From Auanema rhodensis (lineage: Eukaryota > Nematoda > Chromadorea > Rhabditida > Rhabditidae), in NCBI GenBank assembly GCA_964057225.1, contig CAXKVF010000094.1:62001-126000 (forward strand): 64,000 nt of DNA, given 5' to 3'. Positions 36,001-50,212 of this stretch are shown here, piece by piece (within the stretch, counting starts at the first letter, position 1; the number at the start of each line of letters is the position of its first letter). The position numbers and the translations under genes were made by a program. The notes under the pieces were generated by a model. It made no database searches. It was not told the DNA's origin and saw only the letters and a list, made by a program, of their open reading frames with translations.

Positions 36001-39000
36001 AAATTTCAAAGTCATGGTTACCATGAACCAATATCAATAAAAATTTGTTTTTAGACTAATATGGACATGGGGAATCTAATTTTGAAAACCGCATCTCTTT
36101 ATCTTTCACGTGAAGCGAGTTACATACCAAGTGCACATCACGTGTACATTTAATTAGCATAAATTAAAGTTCACGTAAATTTCAAAGTCATGGTTACCAT
36201 GCACCAATATCAATAAAAATTTGTTTTTAGACTAATATGGACATGGGGAATCTAATTTTGAAAACCGCATCTCTTTATCTTTCACGTGAAGCGAGTTACA
36301 TACCAAGTGCACATCACGTGTACATTTAATTAGCATAAATTAAAGTTCACGTAAATTTCAAAGTCATGGTTACCATGCACCAATATCAATAAAAATTTGT
36401 TTTTAGACTAATATGGACATGGGGAATCTAATTTTGAAAACCGCATCTCTTTATCTTTCACGTGAAGCGAGTTACATACCAAGTGCACATCACGTGTACA
36501 TTTAATTAGCATAAATTAAAGTTCACGTAAATTTCAAAGTCATGGTTACCATGCACCAATATCAATAAAAATTTGTTTTTAGACTAATATGGACATGGGG
36601 AATCTAATTTTGAAAACCGCATCTCTTTATCTTTCACGTGAAGCGAGTTACATACCAAGTGCACATCACGTGTACATTTAATTAGCATAAATTAAAGTTC
36701 ACGTAAATTTCAAAGTCATGGTTACCATGAAGCAATATCAATAAAAATTTGTTTTTAGACTAATATGGACATGGGGAATCTAATTTTGAAAACCGCATCT
36801 CTTTATCTTTCACGTGAAGCGAGTTACATACCAAGTGCACATCACGTGTACATTTAATTAGCATAAATTAAAGTTCACGTAAATTTCAAAGTCATGGTTA
36901 CCATGAACCAATATCAATAAAAATTTGTTTTTAGACTAATATGGACATGGGGAATCTAATTTTGAAAACCGCATCTCTTTATCTTTCACGTGAAGCGAGT
37001 TACATACCAAGTGCACATCACGTGTACATTTAATTAGCATAAATTAAAGTTCACGTAAATTTCAAAGTCATGGTTACCATGAAGCAATATCAATAAAAAT
37101 TTGTTTTTAGACTAATATGAACATGGGGAATCTAATTTTGAAAACCGCATCTCTTTATCTTTCACGTGAAGCGAGTTACATACCAAGTGCACATCACGTG
37201 TACATTTAATTAGCATAAATTAAAGTTCACGTAAATTTCAAAGTCATGGTTACCATGAACCAATATCAATAAAAATTTGTTTTTAGACTAATATGGACAT
37301 GGGGAATCTAATTTTGAAAACCGCATCTCTTTATCTTTCACGTGAAGCGAGTTACATACCAAGTGCACATCACGTGTACATTTAATTAGCATAAATTAAA
37401 GTTCACGTAAATTTCAAAGTCATGGTTACCATGAACCAATATCAATAAAAATTTGTTTTTAGACTAATATGGACATGGGGAATCTAATTTTGAAAACCGC
37501 ATCTCTTTATCTTTCACGTGAAGCGAGTTACATACCAAGTGCACATCACGTGTACATTTAATTAGCATAAATTAAAGTTCACGTAAATTTCAAAGTCATG
37601 GTTACCATGCACCAATATCAATAAAAATTTGTTTTTAGACTAATATGGACATGGGGAATCTAATTTTGAAAACCGCATCTCTTTATCTTTCACGTGAAGC
37701 GAGTTACATACCAAGTGCACATCACGTGTACATTTAATTAGCATAAATTAAAGTTCACGTAAATTTCAAAGTCATGGTTACCATGCACCAATATCAATAA
37801 AAATTTGTTTTTAGACTAATATGGACATGGGGAATCTAATTTTGAAAACCGCATCTCTTTATCTTTCACGTGAAGCGAGTTACATACCAAGTGCACATCA
37901 CGTGTACATTTAATTAGCATAAATTAAAGTTCACGTAAATTTCAAAGTCATGGTTACCATGAAGCAATATCAATAAAAATTTGTTTTTAGACTAATATGG
38001 ACATGGGGAATCTAATTTTGAAAACCGCATCTCTTTATCTTTCACGTGAAGCGAGTTACATACCAAGTGCACATCACGTGTACATTTAATTAGCATAAAT
38101 TAAAGTTCACGTAAATTTCAAAGTCATGGTTACCATGAACCAATATCAATAAAAATTTGTTTTTAGACTAATATGGACATGGGGAATCTAATTTTGAAAA
38201 CCGCATCTCTTTATCTTTCACGTGAAGCGAGTTACATACCAAGTGCACATCACGTGTACATTTAATTAGCATAAATTAAAGTTCACGTAAATTTCAAAGT
38301 CATGGTTACCATGAAGCAATATCAATAAAAATTTGTTTTTAGACTAATATGAACATGGGGAATCTAATTTTGAAAACCGCATCTCTTTATCTTTCACGTG
38401 AAGCGAGTTACATACCAAGTGCACATCACGTGTACATTTAATTAGCATAAATTAAAGTTCACGTAAATTTCAAAGTCATGGTTACCATGAACCAATATCA
38501 ATAAAAATTTGTTTTTAGACTAATATGGACATGGGGAATCTAATTTTGAAAACCGCATCTCTTTATCTTTCACGTGAAGCGAGTTACATACCAAGTGCAC
38601 ATCACGTGTACATTTAATTAGCATAAATTAAAGTTCACGTAAATTTCAAAGTCATGGTTACCATGCACCAATATCAATAAAAATTTGTTTTTAGACTAAT
38701 ATGGACATGGGGAATCTAATTTTGAAAACCGCATCTCTTTATCTTTCACGTGAAGCGAGTTACATACCAAGTGCACATCACGTGTACATTTAATTAGCAT
38801 AAATTAAAGTTCACGTAAATTTCAAAGTCATGGTTACCATGAACCAATATCAATAAAAATTTGTTTTTAGACTAATATGGACATGGGGAATCTAATTTTG
38901 AAAACCGCATCTCTTTATCTTTCACGTGAAGCGAGTTACATACCAAGTGCACATCACGTGTACATTTAATTAGCATAAATTAAAGTTCACGTAAATTTCA

Positions 39001-40701
39001 AAGTCATGGTTACCATGCACCAATATCAATAACAATTTGTTTTTAGACTAATATGGACATGGGGAATCTAATTTTGAAAACCGCATCTCTTTATCTTTCA
39101 CGTGAAGCGAGTTACATACCAAGTGCACATCACGTGTACATTTAATTAGCATAAATTAAAGTTCACGTAAATTTCAAAGTCATGGTTACCATGCACCAAT
39201 ATCAATAAAAATTTGTTTTTAGACTAATATGGACATGGGGAATCTAATTTTGAAAACCGCATCTCTTTATCTTTCACGTGAAGCGAGTTACATACCAAGT
39301 GCACATCACGTGTACATTTAATTAGCATAAATTAAAGTTCACGTAAATTTCAAAGTCATGGTTACCATGAAGCAATATCAATAAAAATTTGTTTTTAGAC
39401 TAATATGGACATGGGGAATCTAATTTTGAAAACCGCATCTCTTTATCTTTTACGTGAAGCGAGTTACATACCAAGTGCACATCACGTGTACATTTAATTA
39501 GCATAAATTAAAGTTCACGTAAATTTCAAAGTCATGGTTACCATGCACCAATATCAATAAAAATTTGTTTTTAGACTAATATGGACATGGGGAATCTAAT
39601 TTTGAAAACCGCATCTCTTTATCTTTCACGTGAAGCGAGTTACATACCAAGTGCACATCACGTGTACATTTAATTAGCATAAATTAAAGTTCACGTAAAT
39701 TTCAAAGTCATGGTTACCATGAACCAATATCAATAAAAATTTGTTTTTAGACTAATATGGACATGGGGAATCTAATTTTGAAAACCGCATCTCTTTATCT
39801 TTCACGTGAAGCGAGTTACATACCAAGTGCACATCACGTGTACATTTAATTAGCATAAATTAAAGTTCACGTAAATTTCAAAGTCATGGTTACCATGAAG
39901 CAATATCAATAAAAATTTGTTTTTAGACTAATATGGACATGGGGAATCTAATTTTGAAAACCGCATCTCTTTATCTTTCACGTGAAGCGAGTTACATACC
40001 AAGTGCACATCACGTGTACATTTAATTAGCATAAATTAAAGTTCACGTAAATTTCAAAGTCATGGTTACCATGCACCAATATCAATAAAAATTTGTTTTT
40101 AGACTAATATGGACATGGGGAATCTAATTTTGAAAACCGCATCTCTTTATCTTTTACGTGAAGCGAGTTACATACCAAGTGCACATCACGTGTACATTTA
40201 ATTAGCATAAATTAAAGTTCACGTAAAATTCAAAGTCATGGTTACCATGCACCAATATCAATAAAAATTTGTTTTTAGACTAATATGGACATGGGGAATC
40301 TAATTTTGAAAACCGCATCTCTTTATCTTTTACGTGAAGCGAGTTACATACCGAGTGCACATCACGTGTACATTTAATTAGCATAAATTAAAGTTCACGT
40401 AAATTTCAAAGTCATGGTTACCATGCACCAATATCAATAAAAATTTGTTTTTAGACTAATATGGACATGGGGAATCTAATTTTGAAAACCGCATCTCTTT
40501 ATCTTTCACGTGAAGCGAGTTACATACCAAGTGCACATCACGTGTACATTTAATTAGCATAAATTAAAGTTCACGTAAATTTCAAAGTCATGGTTACCAT
40601 GCACCAATATCAATAAAAATTTGTTTTTAGACTAATATGGACATGGGGAATCTAATTTTGAAAACCGCATCTCTTTATCTTTCACGTGAAGCGAGTTACA
40701 T

Positions 40702-42632
40702 ACCAACATCACGTGTACATTTAATTAGCATAAATTAAAGTTCACGTAAATTTCAAAGTCGTGGTTACCATGCACCAATATCAATAAAAATTCGTTTTTA
40801 GACTAATATGGACATGGGGAATCTAATTTTGAAAACCGCATCTCTTTATCTTTCACGTGAAGCGAGTTACATACCAAGTGCACATCACGTGTACATTTAA
40901 TTAGCATAAATTAAAGTTCACGTAAATTTCAAAGTCATGGTTACCATGCACCAATATCAATAAAAATTTGTTTTTAGACTAATATGGACATGGGGAATCT
41001 AATTTTGAAAACCGCATCTCTTTATCTTTCACGTGAAGCGAGTTACATACCAAGTGCACATCACGTGTACATTTAATTAGCATAAATTAAAGTTCACGTA
41101 AAATTCAAAGTCATGGTTACCATGAACCAATATCAATAAAAATTTGTTTTTAGACTAATATGGACATGGGGAATCTAATTTTAAAAACCGCATCTCTTTA
41201 TCTTTCACGTGAAGCGAGTTACATACCAAGTGCACATCACGTGTACATTTAATTAGCATAAATTAAAGTTCACGTAAATTTCAAAGTCATGGTTACCATG
41301 CACCAATATCAATAAAAATTTGTTTTTAGACTAATATGGACATGGGGAATCTAATTTTGAAAACCGCATCTCTTTATCTTTCACGTGAAGCGAGTTACAT
41401 ACCAAGTGCACATCACGTGTACATTTAATTAGCATAAATTAAAGTTCACGTAAATTTCAAAGTCATGGTTACCATGCACCAATATCAATAAAAATTTGTT
41501 TTTAGACTAATATGGACATGGGGAATCTAATTTTGAAAACCGCATCTCTTTATCTTTCACGTGAAGCGAGTTACATACCAAGTGCACATCACGTGTACAT
41601 TTAATTAGCATAAATTAAAGTTCACGTAAATTTCAAAGTCATGGTTACCATGAAGCAATATCAATAAAAATTTGTTTTTAGATTAATATGGACATGGGGA
41701 ATCTAATTTTGAAAACCGCATCTCTTTATCTTTCTCGTGAAGCGAGTTACATACCAAGTGCACATCACGTGTACATTTAATTAGCATAAATTAAAGTTCA
41801 CGTAAATTTCAAAGTCATGGTTACCATGAACCAATATCAATAAAAATTTGTTTTTAGACTAATATGGACATGGGGAATCTAATTTTGAAAACCGCATCTC
41901 TTTATCTTTCACGTGAAGCGAGTTACATACCAAGTGCACATCACGTGTACATTTAATTAGCATAAATTAAAGTTCACGTAAATTTCAAAGTCATGGTTAC
42001 CATGCACCAATATCAATAAAAATTTGTTTTTAGACTAATATGGACATGGGGAATCTAATTTTGAAAACCGCATCTCTTTATCTTTCACGTGAAGCGAGTT
42101 ACATACCAAGTGCACATCACGTGTACATTTAATTAGCATAAATTAAAGTTCACGTAAAATTCAAAGTCATGGTTACCATGAACCAATATCAATAAAAATT
42201 TGTTTTTAGACTAATATGGACATGGGGAATCTAATTTTAAAAACCGCATCTCTTTATCTTTCACGTGAAGCGAGTTACATACCAAGTGCACATCACGTGT
42301 ACATTTAATTAGCATAAATTAAAGTTCACGTAAATTTCAAAGTCATGGTTACCATGCACCAATATCAATAAAAATTTGTTTTTAGACTAATATGGACATG
42401 GGGAATCTAATTTTGAAAACCGCATCTCTTTATCTTTCACGTGAAGCGAGTTACATACCAAGTGCACATCACGTGTACATTTAATTAGCATAAATTAAAG
42501 TTCACGTAAATTTCAAAGTCATGGTTACCATGCACCAATATCAATAAAAATTTGTTTTTAGACTAATATGGACATGGGGAATCTAATTTTGAAAACCGCA
42601 TCTCTTTATCTTTCACGTGAAGCGAGTTACAT
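40702..42632. repeat. 1,931-bp higher-order unit, copy 1 (11 monomers)
   Basis: Bounded by the 5-bp deletion ACCAACATC at 40702. Variants shared at +1,931 bp are TCGTGG (40759 and 42690), TTTAAAAACC (near 41183 and near 43114), GATTAATATG (41681 and 43612) and a second TTTAAAAACC (near 42240 and near 44171). The length equals 11 x 176 minus 5, so the deletion was carried along in a tandem duplication. Confidence 0.9.
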
Positions 42633-44563
42633 ACCAACATCACGTGTACATTTAATTAGCATAATTTAAAGTTCACGTAAATTTCAAAGTCGTGGTTACC
42701 ATGCACCAATATCAATAAAAATTCGTTTTTAGACTAATATGGACATGGGGAATCTAATTTTGAAAACCGCATCTCTTTATCTTTCACGTGAAGCGAGTTA
42801 CATACCAAGTGCACATCACGTGTACATTTAATTAGCATAAATTAAAGTTCACGTAAATTTCAAAGTCATGGTTACCATGCACCAATATCAATAAAAATTT
42901 GTTTTTAGACTAATATGGACATGGGGAATCTAATTTTGAAAACCGCATCTCTTTATCTTTCACGTGAAGCGAGTTACATACCAAGTGCACATCACGTGTA
43001 CATTTAATTAGCATAAATTAAAGTTCACGTAAAATTCAAAGTCATGGTTACCATGAACCAATATCAATAAAAATTTGTTTTTAGACTAATATGGACATGG
43101 GGAATCTAATTTTAAAAACCGCATCTCTTTATCTTTCACGTGAAGCGAGTTACATACCAAGTGCACATCACGTGTACATTTAATTAGCATAAATTAAAGT
43201 TCACGTAAATTTCAAAGTCATGGTTACCATGCACCAATATCAATAAAAATTTGTTTTTAGACTAATATGGACATGGGGAATCTAATTTTGAAAACCGCAT
43301 CTCTTTATCTTTCACGTGAAGCGAGTTACATACCAAGTGCACATCACGTGTACATTTAATTAGCATAAATTAAAGTTCACGTAAATTTCAAAGTCATGGT
43401 TACCATGCACCAATATCAATAAAAATTTGTTTTTAGACTAATATGGACATGGGGAATCTAATTTTGAAAACCGCATCTCTTTATCTTTCACGTGAAGCGA
43501 GTTACATACCAAGTGCACATCACGTGTACATTTAATTAGCATAAATTAAAGTTCACGTAAATTTCAAAGTCATGGTTACCATGAAGCAATATCAATAAAA
43601 ATTTGTTTTTAGATTAATATGGACATGGGGAATCTAATTTTGAAAACCGCATCTCTTTATCTTTCACGTGAAGCGAGTTACATACCAAGTGCACATCACG
43701 TGTACATTTAATTAGCATAAATTAAAGTTCACGTAAATTTCAAAGTCATGGTTACCATGAACCAATATCAATAAAAATTTGTTTTTAGACTAATATGGAC
43801 ATGGGGAATCTAATTTTGAAAACCGCATCTCTTTATCTTTCACGTGAAGCGAGTTACATACCAAGTGCACATCACGTGTACATTTAATTAGCATAAATTA
43901 AAGTTCACGTAAATTTCAAAGTCATGGTTACCATGCACCAATATCAATAAAAATTTGTTTTTAGACTAATATGGACATGGGGAATCTAATTTTGAAAACC
44001 GCATCTCTTTATCTTTCACGTGAAGCGAGTTACATACCAAGTGCACATCACGTGTACATTTAATTAGCATAAATTAAAGTTCACGTAAAATTCAAAGTCA
44101 TGGTTACCATGAACCAATATCAATAAAAATTTGTTTTTAGACTAATATGGACATGGGGAATCTAATTTTAAAAACCGCATCTCTTTATCTTTCACGTGAA
44201 GCGAGTTACATACCAAGTGCACATCACGTGTACATTTAATTAGCATAAATTAAAGTTCACGTAAATTTCAAAGTCATGGTTACCATGCACCAATATCAAT
44301 AAAAATTTGTTTTTAGACTAATATGGACATGGGGAATCTAATTTTGAAAACCGCATCTCTTTATCTTTCACGTGAAGCGAGTTACATACCAAGTGCACAT
44401 CACGTGTACATTTAATTAGCATAAATTAAAGTTCACGTAAATTTCAAAGTCATGGTTACCATGCACCAATATCAATAAAAATTTGTTTTTAGACTAATAT
44501 GGACATGGGGAATCTAATTTTGAAAACCGCATCTCTTTATCTTTCACGTGAAGCGAGTTACAT
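42633..44563. repeat. 1,931-bp higher-order unit, copy 2
   Basis: Second tandem copy of the unit starting at 40702. It begins with the same ACCAACATC deletion allele at 42633. One copy-specific change is seen early (ATAATTTAAAG near 42661). The following monomer at about 44.56 kb has full-length ACCAAGTGCAC, so there is no third copy. Confidence 0.88.
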
Positions 44564-44676
44564 ACCAAGTGCACATCACGTGTACATTTAATTAGCATAA
44601 ATTAAAGTTCACGTAAATTTCAAAGTCATGGTTACCATGAAGCAATATCAATAAAAATTTGTTTTTAGACTAATAT

Positions 44677-47316
44677 GGAAATGGGGAATCTAATTTTGAA
44701 AACCGCATCTCTTTATCTTTCACGTGAAGCGAGTTACATACCAAGTGCACATCACGTGTACATTTAATTAGCATAAATTAAAGTTCACGTAAATTTCAAA
44801 GTCATGGTTACCATGAAGCAATATCAATAAAAATTTGTTTTTAGACTAATATGGACATGGAAAATCTAATTTTGAAAACCGCATCTCTTTATCTTTCACG
44901 TGAAGCGAGTTACATACCAAGTGCACATCACGTGTACATTTAATTAGCATAAATTAAAGTTCACGTAAATTTCAAAGTCATGGTTACCATGAACCAATAT
45001 CAATAAAAATTTGTTTTTAGACTAATATGGACATGGGGAATCTAATTTTGAAAACCGCATCTCTTTATCTTTCACGTGAAGCGAGTTACATACCAAGTGC
45101 ACATCACGTGTACATTTAATTAGCATAAATTAAAGTTCACGTAAATTTCAAAGTCATGGTTACCATGAACCAATATCAATAAAAATTTGTTTTTAGACTA
45201 ATATGGACATGGGGAATCTAATTTTGAAAACCGCATCTCTTTATCTTTCACGTGAAGCGAGTTACATACCAAGTGCACATCACGTGTACATTTAATTAGC
45301 ATAAATTAAAGTTCACGTAAATTTCAAAGTCATGGTTACCATGCACCAATATCAATAAAAATTTGTTTTTAGACTAATATGGACATGGGGAATCTAATTT
45401 TGAAAACCGCATCTCTTTATCTTTCACGTGAAGCGAGTTACATACCAAGTGCACATCACGTGTACATTTAATTAGCATAAATTAAAGTTCACGTAAATTT
45501 CAAAGTCATGGTTACCATGAACCAATATCAATAAAAATTTGTTTTTAGACTAATATGGACATGGGGAATCTAATTTTAAAAACCGCATCTCTTTATCTTT
45601 CACGTGAAGCGAGTTACATACCAAGTGCACATCACGTGTACATTTAATTAGCATAAATTAAAGTTCACGTAAATTTCAAAGTCATGGTTACCATGCACCA
45701 ATATCAATAAAAATTTGTTTTTAGACTAATATGGACATGGGGAATCTAATTTTGAAAACCGCATCTCTTTATCTTTCACGTGAAGCGAGTTACATACCAA
45801 GTGCACATCACGTGTACATTTAATTAGCATAAATTAAAGTTCACGTAAATTTCAAAGTCATGGTTACCATGCACCAATATCAATAAAAATTTGTTTTTAG
45901 ACTAATATGGACATGGGGAATCTAATTTTGAAAACCGCATCTCTTTATCTTTCACGTGAAGCGAGTTACATACCAAGTGCACATCACGTGTACATTTAAT
46001 TAGCATAAATTAAAGTTCACGTAAATTTCAAAGTCATGGTTACCATGAAGCAATATCAATAAAAATTTGTTTTTAGACTAATATGGAAATGGGGAATCTA
46101 ATTTTGAAAACCGCATCTCTTTATCTTTCACGTGAAGCGAGTTACATACCAAGTGCACATCACGTGTACATTTAATTAGCATAAATTAAAGTTCACGTAA
46201 ATTTCAAAGTCATGGTTACCATGAAGCAATATCAATAAAAATTTGTTTTTAGACTAATATGGACATGGAAAATCTAATTTTGAAAACCGCATCTCTTTAT
46301 CTTTCACGTGAAGCGAGTTACATACCAAGTGCACATCACGTGTACATTTAATTAGCATAAATTAAAGTTCACGTAAATTTCAAAGTCATGGTTACCATGA
46401 ACCAATATCAATAAAAATTTGTTTTTAGACTAATATGGACATGGGGAATCTAATTTTGAAAACCGCATCTCTTTATCTTTCACGTGAAGCGAGTTACATA
46501 CCAAGTGCACATCACGTGTACATTTAATTAGCATAAATTAAAGTTCACGTAAATTTCAAAGTCATGGTTACCATGAAGCAATATCAATAAAAATTTGTTT
46601 TTAGACTAATATGGACATGGGGAATCTAATTTTGAAAACCGCATCTCTTTATCTTTCACGTGAAGCGAGTTACATACCAAGTGCACATCACGTGTACATT
46701 TAATTAGCATAAATTAAAGTTCACGTAAAATTCAAAGTCATGGTTACCATGAACCAATATCAATAAAAATTTGTTTTTAGACTAATATGGACATGGGGAA
46801 TCTAATTTTAAAAACCGCATCTCTTTATCTTTCACGTGAAGCGAGTTACATACCAAGTGCACATCACGTGTACATTTAATTAGCATAAATTAAAGTTCAC
46901 GTAAATTTCAAAGTCATGGTTACCATGCACCAATATCAATAAAAATTTGTTTTTAGACTAATATGGACATGGGGAATCTAATTTTGAAAACCGCATCTCT
47001 TTATCTTTCACGTGAAGCGAGTTACATACCAAGTGCACATCACGTGTACATTTAATTAGCATAAATTAAAGTTCACGTAAATTTCAAAGTCATGGTTACC
47101 ATGCACCAATATCAATAAAAATTTGTTTTTAGACTAATATGGACATGGGGAATCTAATTTTGAAAACCGCATCTCTTTATCTTTCACGTGAAGCGAGTTA
47201 CATACCAAGTGCACATCACGTGTACATTTAATTAGCATAAATTAAAGTTCACGTAAATTTCAAAGTCATGGTTACCATGAAGCAATATCAATAAAAATTT
47301 GTTTTTAGACTAATAT
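44677..47316. repeat. 2,640-bp higher-order unit, copy 1 (15 monomers, 8+7)
   Basis: Marked by GGAAATGGGG at 44677 and 46085, and by the very rare CATGGAAAATC (AAAATC at 44861 and 46269). Inside the unit the GGAAAT marks are 1,408 bp (8 monomers) and then 1,232 bp (7 monomers) apart. All marks recur at +2,640 bp. Confidence 0.88.
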
Positions 47317-49956
47317 GGAAATGGGGAATCTAATTTTGAAAACCGCATCTCTTTATCTTTCACGTGAAGCGAGTTACATACCAAGTGCACATCACGTGTA
47401 CATTTAATTAGCATAAATTAAAGTTCACGTAAATTTCAAAGTCATGGTTACCATGAAGCAATATCAATAAAAATTTGTTTTTAGACTAATATGGACATGG
47501 AAAATCTAATTTTGAAAACCGCATCTCTTTATCTTTCACGTGAAGCGAGTTACATACCAAGTGCACATCACGTGTACATTTAATTAGCATAAATTAAAGT
47601 TCACGTAAATTTCAAAGTCATGGTTACCATGAACCAATATCAATAAAAATTTGTTTTTAGACTAATATGGACATGGGGAATCTAATTTTGAAAACCGCAT
47701 CTCTTTATCTTTCACGTGAAGCGAGTTACATACCAAGTGCACATCACGTGTACATTTAATTAGCATAAATTAAAGTTCACGTAAATTTCAAAGTCATGGT
47801 TACCATGAACCAATATCAATAAAAATTTGTTTTTAGACTAATATGGACATGGGGAATCTAATTTTGAAAACCGCATCTCTTTATCTTTCACGTGAAGCGA
47901 GTTACATACCAAGTGCACATCACGTGTACATTTAATTAGCATAAATTAAAGTTCACGTAAATTTCAAAGTCATGGTTACCATGCACCAATATCAATAAAA
48001 ATTTGTTTTTAGACTAATATGGACATGGGGAATCTAATTTTGAAAACCGCATCTCTTTATCTTTCACGTGAAGCGAGTTACATACCAAGTGCACATCACG
48101 TGTACATTTAATTAGCATAAATTAAAGTTCACGTAAATTTCAAAGTCATGGTTACCATGAACCAATATCAATAAAAATTTGTTTTTAGACTAATATGGAC
48201 ATGGGGAATCTAATTTTAAAAACCGCATCTCTTTATCTTTCACGTGAAGCGAGTTACATACCAAGTGCACATCACGTGTACATTTAATTAGCATAAATTA
48301 AAGTTCACGTAAATTTCAAAGTCATGGTTACCATGCACCAATATCAATAAAAATTTGTTTTTAGACTAATATGGACATGGGGAATCTAATTTTGAAAACC
48401 GCATCTCTTTATCTTTCACGTGAAGCGAGTTACATACCAAGTGCACATCACGTGTACATTTAATTAGCATAAATTAAAGTTCACGTAAATTTCAAAGTCA
48501 TGGTTACCATGCACCAATATCAATAAAAATTTGTTTTTAGACTAATATGGACATGGGGAATCTAATTTTGAAAACCGCATCTCTTTATCTTTCACGTGAA
48601 GCGAGTTACATACCAAGTGCACATCACGTGTACATTTAATTAGCATAAATTAAAGTTCACGTAAATTTCAAAGTCATGGTTACCATGAAGCAATATCAAT
48701 AAAAATTTGTTTTTAGACTAATATGGAAATGGGGAATCTAATTTTGAAAACCGCATCTCTTTATCTTTCACGTGAAGCGAGTTACATACCAAGTGCACAT
48801 CACGTGTACATTTAATTAGCATAAATTAAAGTTCACGTAAATTTCAAAGTCATGGTTACCATGAAGCAATATCAATAAAAATTTGTTTTTAGACTAATAT
48901 GGACATGGAAAATCTAATTTTGAAAACCGCATCTCTTTATCTTTCACGTGAAGCGAGTTACATACCAAGTGCACATCACGTGTACATTTAATTAGCATAA
49001 ATTAAAGTTCACGTAAATTTCAAAGTCATGGTTACCATGAACCAATATCAATAAAAATTTGTTTTTAGACTAATATGGACATGGGGAATCTAATTTTGAA
49101 AACCGCATCTCTTTATCTTTCACGTGAAGCGAGTTACATACCAAGTGCACATCACGTGTACATTTAATTAGCATAAATTAAAGTTCACGTAAATTTCAAA
49201 GTCATGGTTACCATGCACCAATATCAATAAAAATTTGTTTTTAGACTAATATGGACATGGGGAATCTAATTTTGAAAACCGCATCTCTTTATCTTTCACG
49301 TGAAGCGAGTTACATACCAAGTGCACATCACGTGTACATTTAATTAGCATAAATTAAAGTTCACGTAAAATTCAAATTCATGGTTACCATGCACCAATAT
49401 CAATAAAAATTTGTTTTTAGACTAATATGGACATGGGGAATCTAATTTTGAAAACCGCATCTCTTTATCTTTTACGTGAAGCGAGTTACATACCAAGTGC
49501 ACATCACGTGTACATTTAATTAGCATAAATTAAAGTTCACGTAAATTTCAAAGTCATGGTTACCATGCACCAATATCAATAAAAATTTGTTTTTAGACTA
49601 ATATGGACATGGGGAATCTAATTTTGAAAACCGCATCTCTTTATCTTTCACGTGAAGCGAGTTACATACCAAGTGCACATCACGTGTACATTTAATTAGC
49701 ATAAATTAAAGTTCACGTAAATTTCAAAGTCATGGTTACCATGCACCAATATCAATAAAAATTTGTTTTTAGACTAATATGGACATGGGGAATCTAATTT
49801 TGAAAACCGCATCTCTTTATCTTTCACGTGAAGCGAGTTACATACCAAGTGCACATCACGTGTACATTTAATTAGCATAAATTAAAGTTCACGTAAATTT
49901 CAAAGTCATGGTTACCATGAAGCAATATCAATAAAAATTTGTTTTTAGACTAATAT
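47317..49956. repeat. 2,640-bp higher-order unit, copy 2
   Basis: GGAAAT at 47317 and 48725, AAAATC at 47501 and 48909, and TTTAAAAACC near 48218 are all offset by 2,640 bp from copy 1. The match weakens after about 49.2 kb (ATGCACC replaces ATGAAGC, and TTTGAAAACC replaces TTTAAAAACC). Another GGAAAT at 49957 starts a further unit that element 2 interrupts after 81 bases. Confidence 0.83.
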
Positions 49957-50033
49957 GGAAATGGGGAATCTAATTTTGAAAACCGCATCTCTTTATCTTT
50001 CACGTGAAGCGGGTTACATACCAAGTGCACATC

Positions 50034-50037
50034 ACGT
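50034..50037. repeat. Target-site duplication of element 2, left copy (ACGT)
   Basis: The satellite ends at monomer position 44 (ATCACGT) and resumes after the element at position 41 (ACGTGTACAT, 53972). ACGT is therefore duplicated and no satellite sequence is lost. With only four bases, chance contributes to the uncertainty. Confidence 0.6.
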
Positions 50038-50042
50038 CACGA

Positions 50043-50212
50043 ATTATCTTCCTTTTGAAATTATCTTCCTTTTGAATTGATCTTCCTTTTGAAATTATCT
50101 TCCTTTTGAATTGATCTTCCTTTTGAAATTATCTTCCTTTTGAAATTATCTTCCTTTTGAAATTATCTTCCTTTTGAAATTATCTTCCTTTTGAAATTAT
50201 CTTCCTTTTGAA
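50043..50212 (+). repeat. 17-bp tandem array made from ORF1 coding sequence (10 units)
   Basis: ATCTTCCTTTTG recurs at 50046, 50063, 50080, 50097, 50114, 50131, 50148, 50165, 50182 and 50199, exactly every 17 bp. Most units read GAAATTATCTTCCTTTT and two junctions carry GAATTG instead of GAAATT. The last unit runs in frame into ORF1 as Y-L-P-F-E-I, matching DYLPFEIELE of element 1. The repeat is therefore an iteration of ORF1 coding sequence exactly at the truncation point. Seventeen is not a multiple of three, so the upstream units cannot be part of a continuous ORF1 protein. Confidence 0.93.

Larger units (their letters stand above)
30001..50037. repeat. 176-bp satellite array, block 2 (113 complete monomers)
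   Basis: Same monomer and orientation as block 1. It resumes at monomer position 62, with complete monomers starting at 30116. Counting forward, every copy is 176 bp except the two starting at 40676 and 42607, which are 171 bp because GTGCA is deleted from ACCAAGTGCACATC. The array is cut at monomer position 44 by element 2. The block carries 1,931-bp and 2,640-bp higher-order units and several 1,232-bp (7-monomer) repeats. Private changes are rare (for example CAACAAAA near 30758, CCGAGTG near 40352, TTTCTCGTG near 41732 and AAATTCA near 49376). No gene or other feature was seen. Confidence 0.98.
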
